From assembly GCA_903930665.1 (NCBI GenBank), contig CAIYZI010000449.1:1-10487 (forward strand): a stretch of DNA of 10,487 bases, given 5' to 3'. Within the stretch, counting starts at the first letter, position 1, and every line of letters starts with the position of its first letter. A model generated the notes under the pieces. That model searched no databases and had not been told where the DNA came from. It saw only the letters and a list, made by a program, of their open reading frames with translations. The position numbers and the translations under genes are program-made. This DNA comes from an uncultured beta proteobacterium. Its GTDB lineage: Bacteria > Pseudomonadota > Gammaproteobacteria > Burkholderiales > Burkholderiaceae. Positions 1 to 4,697 of this stretch are shown here, one piece after another.

Positions 1-12
1 AAATAAATGAGC

Positions 13-88
13 GCCGCTTTAGCTCAGTTGGTAGAGCAGTTCATTCGTAATGAAAAGGTCGCCAGTTCGATTCCGGCAAGCGGCACCA
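13..88 (+). tRNA. tRNA-Thr (anticodon CGU)
   Basis: The cloverleaf is complete. The acceptor arms 13-19 and 78-84 pair perfectly, followed by discriminator A85 and an encoded CCA (86-88). A D arm is present, the anticodon loop reads TTCGTAA with anticodon CGT, and the T loop is TTCGATT (66-72). It decodes ACG threonine codons. The T stem (61-65 with 73-77) has one A64-C74 mismatch; the first anticodon-stem pair is G-A, which also occurs in E. coli thrW as I recall it. The integrase starts about 100 bases downstream in the same direction, so this gene is the likely integration site and its 3' end is probably rebuilt by the element. Confidence 0.95.
66..88 (+). other. Predicted attL core in tRNA 3' end
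   Basis: Inference from layout: elements with tyrosine integrases usually recombine within the T loop and 3' end of a tRNA gene, with the integrase gene directly next to attL. The T loop through CCA is the most likely core. No second copy of this segment was found elsewhere in the window, so attR should lie to the right of 10487. The exact crossover point cannot be seen from one border. Confidence 0.4.
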
Positions 89-100
89 TAGTTAAAGCAT

Positions 101-125
101 ATAAGCCATATACTATAAGGCTTAT
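101..125. repeat. Inverted repeat ATAAGCC/GGCTTAT
   Basis: ATAAGCC (101-107) and GGCTTAT (119-125) form a perfect 7-bp inverted repeat around an 11-base AT-rich centre, just past the tRNA. There is no T-run behind it, so it is a poor terminator. It could be a binding site for integrase or an excision factor, or chance. Confidence 0.3.
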
Positions 126-132
126 CGACCGA

Positions 133-184
133 TACCCCTTGGTAATTTAGATAGAAATTAGCTAGAATCGGCAAAAAAGGGGTA
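133..184 (+). promoter_or_regulatory. Putative integrase promoter inside an inverted repeat
   Basis: A sigma-70-like pair, TTGGTA (139-144) and TAGAAT (163-168) with an 18-base spacer, would start transcription near 175, just before the integrase start at 192. It is bracketed by the 8-bp inverted repeat TACCCCTT (133-140) and AAGGGGTA (177-184). The right arm also contains the probable ribosome binding site AAGGGG. A repressor bound to both arms would enclose the promoter. The promoter match is moderate and the operator reading is inference. Confidence 0.4.
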
Positions 185-191
185 GTATTCA

Positions 192-1619
192 ATGATCAAG
201 ATCACTGGTCAAAGCGCAATGAAAATCAAGATCGCACACTATCGGAGTAACCATGGTGTGGACGAGTTTGCTATGGCGGTTCCCAAGGAGCTACGTCGTT
301 TCTTCGGTAATCGCGCCTTTATCCGTCATAAGCTGACTGGAGAAGGTAGCAGCATGCTCGTTGAGATACAGACCTATGCAGTTAAGTACAAGGCCCAGTT
401 TGCCAGATACCGCCAATACCTAACCAACACCAAGAAGGTAGCTCAAAAGATTGAGGCGGAGAAGGAAGGGGGCGGGGAGCAATACTATGCCCAGATAGAG
501 CAGGACGCGCTGACCATATTGGAAGGGTATGGCGCATTTCCAGAGGCAGCCAAGACCCCAGCAAAAGTGCCAGACGGCCAATATGAATACCCACACCTAG
601 AACTCATTGAAGAGTATTTGCGGGATAAAAAGGCGGCAGGAACAATGACCGAGGCCGATAAGCTCGCTGAGCGTCTATTAGTTCAGCCTGTTCCACTTCG
701 TTTAAGTGGTTGCCTGCCGATCTACTTTGCGAACCATGAAAACGGCAAAGACGCCAAGTTTATTAAGAACACCAACAATCATTGGTGCCATGTTGTCAGA
801 GAACTAAAAGACAAACCGCTTGAAGACATTAAGCGAGCTGATGCTGCAGCCTATATCAAGAGCCGAATAAGTGCCGGCGCCTCAACCGGTACAGTAAGCC
901 GTGAAATCTCCACCATCTTGGCTGTTGTTAATAAAGCAATCGACCATTTGGATCTTGATATAAAAAATCCATTTAGCCGTGCAACTATTCAAGGTAGAGG
1001 CCGAGATAAGAAGGTAAGACCACCATACGCTAACGAACAGATCGTCAAGATTGTTGAGCAATGCCTAGCAAAGCCTGATGACAAAAAGGTTGTACTGCTA
1101 CTTTGTGCTTTGTCTGGTTGTCGTCTAAGTGAGGCTGCTGGGCTGAGAAGACAAGACATCAACTTAACAGCTAATGTGCCATTTATGTCATTTGTGGAGT
1201 GGGGTAATGGTGCGCGTACGCTTAAAACTAAATCAAGCACCAGAGATGTTCCATTGTTAAATCTTGCAGCGAAAGTCCTAAAGAAGCATTTAAAAAGCCA
1301 CACTAGTGACTACGCATTTCCAACTTACTGCGATGAAAAGGGGGTCAGAAATAATGCGCTGTCAGCAGTGTTGATCAAGATGCTTAAAAAATCTGGGTTT
1401 ATTGGCATGGGTGTTCATAACCTGCGCCATAGTGCCAGAACAATTTGCCGTGAAGCACAGATATATCCATTTCTGATTGACGCAATTGGTGGTTGGGATA
1501 GTGCGGGTTCAAAAATTGGTGAACAGTATGGAACCACTTACTCGAATCAGATCAAATACGAGGCCATGGTCAAGGCATACCAACCTATTTTGGATGCTGT
1601 GAAAGAGTCTGCAATTTGA
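192..1619 (+). CDS. Tyrosine recombinase / phage-type integrase
   Basis: This site-specific recombinase would insert and excise the element at the neighbouring tRNA gene. The C-terminal catalytic domain (about 275-460) shows the family residues: R311 in SGCRLSEA, a lysine at K345 or K347 in the LKTK strand, the HxxR box H409-R412 (HNLRH), W435 in IGGW in the second His/Trp position, and Y446 (EQYG) as likely nucleophile. Residues about 165-265 look like the core-binding SAM-like domain, and the N-terminal 160 residues are an unclassified arm-binding region. The length of 475 residues is long for the family but normal for island integrases. The start at 192 has AAGGGG at 177-182; the in-frame ATG at 219 is an alternative. 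It reads away from the tRNA. There is no sign of truncation. Confidence 0.95.
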   Translation: MIKITGQSAMKIKIAHYRSNHGVDEFAMAVPKELRRFFGNRAFIRHKLTGEGSSMLVEIQTYAVKYKAQFARYRQYLTNTKKVAQKIEAEKEGGGEQYYAQIEQDALTILEGYGAFPEAAKTPAKVPDGQYEYPHLELIEEYLRDKKAAGTMTEADKLAERLLVQPVPLRLSGCLPIYFANHENGKDAKFIKNTNNHWCHVVRELKDKPLEDIKRADAAAYIKSRISAGASTGTVSREISTILAVVNKAIDHLDLDIKNPFSRATIQGRGRDKKVRPPYANEQIVKIVEQCLAKPDDKKVVLLLCALSGCRLSEAAGLRRQDINLTANVPFMSFVEWGNGARTLKTKSSTRDVPLLNLAAKVLKKHLKSHTSDYAFPTYCDEKGVRNNALSAVLIKMLKKSGFIGMGVHNLRHSARTICREAQIYPFLIDAIGGWDSAGSKIGEQYGTTYSNQIKYEAMVKAYQPILDAVKESAI

Positions 1620-1675
1620 TGATTTTGAGCCACTTTGGCAGTTTGATAGAAACAGAGTCATTGGTAGGGCAAGAG

Positions 1676-1722
1676 TGGCTAAAACAGGCCTTTAATGCTT
1701 TCAGAAAGTCTAGTTTTGGCCA
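1676..1722 (+). other. Stem-loop downstream of integrase
   Basis: TGGCTAAAAC (1676-1685) pairs with GTTTTGGCCA (1713-1722) over 10 bp with one G-U pair; the loop holds a smaller CTTTC/GAAAG hairpin. It begins 57 bases past the integrase stop and is not followed by a clear T-run. It may end or protect the integrase transcript. The rest of 1620-1780 holds no gene. Confidence 0.35.
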
Positions 1723-1748
1723 TTTCAACTAATAAGGGTTAATACTGA

Positions 1749-1778
1749 TAGACAAAAATACTAAAAACATGTCATAAT
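1749..1778 (+). promoter_or_regulatory. Putative promoter ahead of RNA-1
   Basis: TAGACA (1749-1754) and CATAAT (1773-1778) are separated by 18 bases, each one base from the sigma-70 consensus, in a strongly AT-rich stretch. Transcription would start near 1785 and run into RNA-1. A second, weaker candidate is TATAAG at 1835-1840 without a well-spaced -35. GACAAAAA (1751-1758) and TTTTTGTC (1804-1811) form an 8-bp inverted repeat over the region. Confidence 0.35.
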
Positions 1779-1844
1779 AATTAGAGGTTTAAATTTTTCT
1801 TCGTTTTTGTCAACCTTTTCGGTTGCTCAAGCGTTATAAGTAAA

Positions 1845-2235
1845 GGACCCTAAAAATATGCGTTAAACGAGCGTAACGATGGATTAAATGAACATAGCCA
1901 GATAGGCAGTGTTGTCGTGCGCTCATTAACAAATTGGCATATCAGTTTTGCAGTAGCGGTAAGCAGCCTATTGATACGGCTGACTATAGGGAGGCAATTC
2001 CTGATGGTGTAACTCCATCGAACATGGGCAGAGCTGTGGGATTCATCACCACAGTACAAGCTGAGGGCAGAGGCGCCCGGGACCTGGACGTTGCACAGGC
2101 ACCCCTTGAGCCAGAGTGGACTACCAGACCTTGATAGGTACATATCGACGCAATCAATAACTGCCGCGTCGGCTGGTGAGCAAAGTTCTACACACAGCAA
2201 CTTCTTAAATTCCAATTAACAGCACTTGTGCTGGG
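1845..2235 (+). ncRNA. RNA-1: candidate structured RNA, first copy
   Basis: This gene-free stretch folds into an ordered series of hairpins: a 9-bp irregular stem GAGCG-ACGA/TCGT-CGCTC (1869-1924); H1 CAGCC/GGCTG (1964-1982, 9-base loop); H2 near 1989-2002; H3 GATGG/CCATC (2003-2019); H4 CTGTGG/CCACAG (2034-2054, 9-base loop); a GGGC/GCCC hairpin (2065-2078); H5 CCTG/CAGG (2083-2099, 9-base loop); and CGACGC/GCGTCG (2146-2171). H1, H4 and H5 recur at 4430-4575 with the same geometry and base changes that keep pairing. Shared blocks are GCGGTA, CCTATTG, GCTGTGG and CAGTACAAG. Small reading frames inside have no credible start. A weak hairpin at 2220-2233 may mark the 3' end. I could not assign it to a known RNA family. 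Strand follows the promoters and downstream gene. Confidence 0.6.
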
Positions 2236-2373
2236 TATTGGTTTGCATGGAAGAGTTTGTATGAAGAATGCTACTAAGCCTTACCAAAAAGAGTCGCTGA
2301 AAACCCAGCTTGCTCTTTCGTGCTCATTGCATGTGTCTTACAAGGACACGGCAATAAACATGAAGGAAATGAA

Positions 2374-3000
2374 ATGGGTCAAAAGCATAAAGACCGGATG
2401 CATGAACTTAAGAGTAAAGCGCAGTCAAGTGTTGCGTTTTCTTATGCCGCTATAGCTTGGGGCAATTGCTCCTACAAGCGGTTAAGAAACAATCCACCTG
2501 CTGTCTTATTCAAACGGTTATTGGATTGTGTAGAAAAGGTTCACGAGTGTGACGACACCTACGCCAATAAACAGGCGGCAACTGCCGCATGTTGGGAGGT
2601 TTGGATGCAGATTCGCCAGCACTGCCATTGGGAAGCCTTACGGGCAGCCAAAGGGGTTGAAGGCGCGCATAAACTGGATCTATCCTTACCGGAAGATTGG
2701 GGAAATGCTGCTGTACCAGCGGTGCAGCGCAATAACCGATATGAAAGACCAATCCAAGTACTGACTAGTGGTACGCATAACATTTTCTATGCCGGAATTC
2801 CAGACGACGATAGCGAAGGTGGTATCGATTGCGAGGAGCTCTGGCAAGATGATGGCCCTGCAACCCATGATGATCCAACCTTACAGTTAACCGAACAATA
2901 CACCTGGGAGGGTGAAGTGATTGGTGAATCTGATGAGGAATATTTGGATGAAGATGGGGTGAGACGATTTAGACCCGATTTAAACCGTCCATGCTTCTAG
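2374..3000 (+). CDS. Hypothetical protein with acidic C-terminal tail
   Basis: This 208-residue protein of unknown function starts at the ATG at 2374, which has AAGGA (2363-2367) six bases upstream; longer starts upstream in frame lack a good site. Residues 1-135 are mixed and rather basic, with many aromatic residues and several cysteines (C32, C52, C59, C73, C84). Residues 144-194 contain 21 Asp or Glu and no Lys or Arg. Such tails occur in DNA mimics, anti-restriction proteins and histone-like partners, but no specific family was recognised. It follows RNA-1 by about 140 bases and is closed by a terminator, so it appears to be a single-gene transcript led by RNA-1. Confidence 0.8.
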   Translation: MGQKHKDRMHELKSKAQSSVAFSYAAIAWGNCSYKRLRNNPPAVLFKRLLDCVEKVHECDDTYANKQAATAACWEVWMQIRQHCHWEALRAAKGVEGAHKLDLSLPEDWGNAAVPAVQRNNRYERPIQVLTSGTHNIFYAGIPDDDSEGGIDCEELWQDDGPATHDDPTLQLTEQYTWEGEVIGESDEEYLDEDGVRRFRPDLNRPCF

Positions 3001-3016
3001 AGTAGTTCTTTTTTAG

Positions 3017-3050
3017 CCCCATGTGCCTTCACCGGTGCATGGGGTCTTTT
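3017..3050 (+). terminator. Rho-independent terminator
   Basis: CCCCATG (3017-3023) pairs with CATGGGG (3038-3044); two G-U pairs and two G-C pairs extend the stem to 11 bp around a six-base loop. The tail is TCTTTT (3045-3050). It lies 16 bases after the stop of the 208-residue gene and closes that transcript. Confidence 0.85.
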
Positions 3051-3067
3051 GCTTATAAAACTCAATT

Positions 3068-3153
3068 AATGCATAGGAATATAAGGGGGTAGATGCCTCT
3101 AAATTCCAACCTTGCCAAAAAGAGAAATACAAAAAATGCATAGGTATATAGGT
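3068..3153 (+). repeat. Two 19-bp direct repeats, possible operator
   Basis: AATGCATAGG followed by WATATARGK occurs at 3068-3086 and again at 3135-3153, matching at 16 of 19 positions, 67 bases apart. Both lie between the terminator and the ATG at 3187, and each ends in a TATAAG or TATATA block that resembles a -10 element without a good -35. This fits an activator- or repressor-controlled promoter for the three genes that follow; it is an inference from position. Confidence 0.5.
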
Positions 3154-3186
3154 AAGCAATATTTAATAAACATGAAGGTGATTGAT

Positions 3187-3480
3187 ATGCCAGACCAAAA
3201 AATCATTCTCACGGGCGACGTCCGTAACCCCATTTACAAATTAGAGCCAAGTCAGGGTCTTGAACTGCGCCGACTATTTGCCAAAGCAGTAGATTTAGAC
3301 GAGCCAAAAGCGCAGAGTATGGCTAATCGACTTATTTACGCAGACTCAATCTCCCACAGATCGCTTTATTACATCCTTTGTCAGTTAGTTGACCACGGCT
3401 CAGAAGAGATTCCATCCTGGATTTACGAACTTTTTGAACTGCGTAACAAAATGCTCACCGGCATCTTGGAGGCTGCATGA
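3187..3480 (+). CDS. Small conserved island protein, paralogue A
   Basis: This 97-residue protein of unknown function has its chosen start at 3187 because AAGGTGA (3175-3181) lies five bases before it. In-frame ATGs at 3172 and 3136 and a TTG at 3112 would lengthen it. It shares an ordered set of residues with the 87-residue protein at 7623-7886: NP near 14, LxxxQxxxLR at 19-28, F31, S56, LYxI (60-63), GS (71-72) and PxWIxxL (76-82). This suggests distant paralogy. It is soluble, mostly helical by appearance, with no cysteine pairs or membrane segment. Its stop overlaps the next start (ATGA at 3477-3480), so translation is coupled to the terminase-like gene. A DNA- or RNA-binding regulator is possible but not shown. 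Confidence 0.8.
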   Translation: MPDQKIILTGDVRNPIYKLEPSQGLELRRLFAKAVDLDEPKAQSMANRLIYADSISHRSLYYILCQLVDHGSEEIPSWIYELFELRNKMLTGILEAA

Positions 3481-3968
3481 GTATTCCAAAGGGCATCAAA
3501 GTTGTTATGCCCAAATATCGTAAAGAGCTCGATGAGCTGGTTGTGAAGCTTGGAAAAGAAGGCGCTACAGACGCCATCATTGCAGATAGCCTAGACATTA
3601 GTACCGACCAAATGGCGGAATGGGAAAGCAAATATAAATCTTTTAAAGAAGCATTAGCTAGAGCAAGGACTAGCAGTAAAGCCATGCACGAAAGATCATT
3701 GATGGCTGCTTATTCTTCCAAAGAGGGCAACCCAGCATTGATACAGTCATTACTCAGAGCTAACTATGACGGCTATCAAAACTCAACCTACCAGCCAGTT
3801 GGTAAACAGGCCAACGGGAGGGGCAAAGAGCCTGCAGAGATAGTTGATTACAACAAAATGATTGATGACCTTATAGCAACTCTTCGGGACGGCGATGATC
3901 AGCAAGAGCAAAATGCTCCAAGTGGCCGAATGGTGAATAAAAAAAATGAGGCCAAAGATGACCAATAA
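3477..3968 (+). CDS. Terminase small subunit-like helix-turn-helix protein
   Basis: The 163-residue product has a helix-turn-helix around residues 28-52 (GATDAIIADSLDIS then MAEWESKY), followed by FKEALARART. This is the arrangement seen in many phage terminase small subunits, where the N-terminal domain reads pac or cos DNA. A second helical part (about 66-103, including NPALIQSLL and YDGYQ) fits the oligomerisation region; the tail from 107 is polar and disordered. No large terminase subunit, portal or capsid gene is visible. In known satellites a lone small subunit redirects a helper phage's packaging motor to satellite DNA, and that is the inference here. It could instead be a plain DNA-binding regulator. 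It overlaps its upstream neighbour by 4 bases and its downstream neighbour by 11. Confidence 0.7.
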   Translation: MSIPKGIKVVMPKYRKELDELVVKLGKEGATDAIIADSLDISTDQMAEWESKYKSFKEALARARTSSKAMHERSLMAAYSSKEGNPALIQSLLRANYDGYQNSTYQPVGKQANGRGKEPAEIVDYNKMIDDLIATLRDGDDQQEQNAPSGRMVNKKNEAKDDQ

Positions 3969-4353
3969 AAAAATCACTAAAGAAGACCGCGAAGCCGGGA
4001 AGGCTCTAGAAAAGAAGTACATGGCATGGTTTAAAGAGCAATGTCTTAACGAGGCCATTGAGCAAAGAGAAATGCCAGTTGATTTTGATTATTCATTTGA
4101 GAAATCTGATATTCCTTTATGGGCGTTGCAATTGGCAGAATGGTGGGCTCGTGAGGGTTACACACAGGGATATGGATCTGCAGTGCATGCGGCCATGAAG
4201 ATGGTTGAAAACCCAGCAAATAAATTAGTTAACGCTTTAGTCATTCACTATCAAGAAAAAATTCTGGATTGGAGTGAGCGAGATGCGGATGGAAGTTTTG
4301 CTGCACCTCCACAGTTAGAAGTGATGCCAGTAGGAATTCAACATTTGCATTAA
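3958..4353 (+). CDS. Hypothetical protein in terminase-like operon
   Basis: This 131-residue protein is not recognised. The ATG at 3958 is preceded by GAGG (3948-3951) with a six-base spacer; the ATG at 3946 in the same frame, with GGTGA upstream, would add four residues. Both overlap the end of the terminase-like gene, so the two are translationally coupled. Residues 1-35 are highly charged and helical; the middle has a tryptophan-rich stretch (about 54-72, including PLWALQLAEWWAREGY), and the end from 110 is proline-rich and probably flexible. There is no signal peptide or membrane segment. By position it may assist packaging or capsid handling. It ends about 60 bases before the RNA-2 start, and no terminator was seen between. 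Confidence 0.75.
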   Translation: MTNKKITKEDREAGKALEKKYMAWFKEQCLNEAIEQREMPVDFDYSFEKSDIPLWALQLAEWWAREGYTQGYGSAVHAAMKMVENPANKLVNALVIHYQEKILDWSERDADGSFAAPPQLEVMPVGIQHLH

Positions 4354-4376
4354 AGCTTTGGCGCTTTAAAAGCCAG

Positions 4377-4406
4377 TTGCATAGATATAAGAATGAGCTT
4401 TATAAA
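4377..4406 (+). promoter_or_regulatory. Sigma-70 promoter of RNA-2 and primase-helicase
   Basis: TTGCAT (4377-4382) and TATAAA (4401-4406) are spaced by 18 bases. The expected start near 4413 falls on GGGCGGTA, directly where similarity between RNA-2 and RNA-1 begins. That agreement makes this the best supported promoter in the window. Confidence 0.6.
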
Positions 4407-4412
4407 AAGCTA

Positions 4413-4680
4413 GGGCGGTAGAGGTAAGGCAACCTATTGGTAAGGTTGACCAAGACGGGCAGCGTCTTTTGGTGAAACACCAAATAAAACCGGCGAAGCT
4501 GTGGAGTTAACCACCGCAGTACAAGTTACAAAGAGAGAAGTACCAGTTTGAGAACTAGCCCAGTGTTGCGATGGGAGCAGGATTGTTCGATGGGCATAGG
4601 ACCCTACGGTGGCAGTGGAGAAGCCAGCCTGAACCAGAAGTAAACAGTATCCACGTTTTGATTAGCAACACAACCAAAAC
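4413..4680 (+). ncRNA. RNA-2: candidate structured RNA, second copy / alpha leader
   Basis: This second copy of the element at 1845-2235 forms the leader of the primase-helicase gene. Hairpins in order: H1 CAACC/GGTTG (4430-4448, 9-base loop); H2 AAGAC/GTCTT (4452-4468); H3 TTTGGTG/CACCAAA (4468-4484); H4 CTGTGG/CCGCAG (4499-4519, 9-base loop) followed by TACAAG; AGTT/AACT (4545-4556); H5 CCCA/TGGG (4559-4575, 9-base loop). Against RNA-1, H1 has one compensatory change and H5 two. H1-to-H4 spacing is nearly equal (50 and 51 bases). The H5 loop base-pairs with 4665-4671. A GTTTTG/CAAAAC hairpin (4655-4680) ends just before the ribosome binding site of the next gene, so control of translation or transcription of that gene is plausible. 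No reading frame of note is present. Confidence 0.6.
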
Positions 4681-4697
4681 AGCAGGATCTAAATTAA

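Noticed and set aside
1934..2134. A 66-codon open frame on the + strand inside RNA-1
   Set aside because: It has no ribosome binding site, no recognisable protein, and lies wholly across the hairpins shared with RNA-2, where the frame is not kept.
1850..2215. A 121-codon open frame on the - strand across RNA-1
   Set aside because: It is antisense to the structured RNA, shows no domain, and no equivalent exists opposite RNA-2; it looks like a chance frame.
1845..2235. Group I or group II intron, or retron RNA
   Set aside because: No typical domain V hairpin, intron core sequence or reverse transcriptase gene was seen, and the two copies lie between genes rather than inside one.
2228..2455. 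A 75-codon open frame ahead of the 208-residue gene
   Set aside because: It starts at a GTG without a binding site and overlaps the better supported gene starting at 2374 in another frame.
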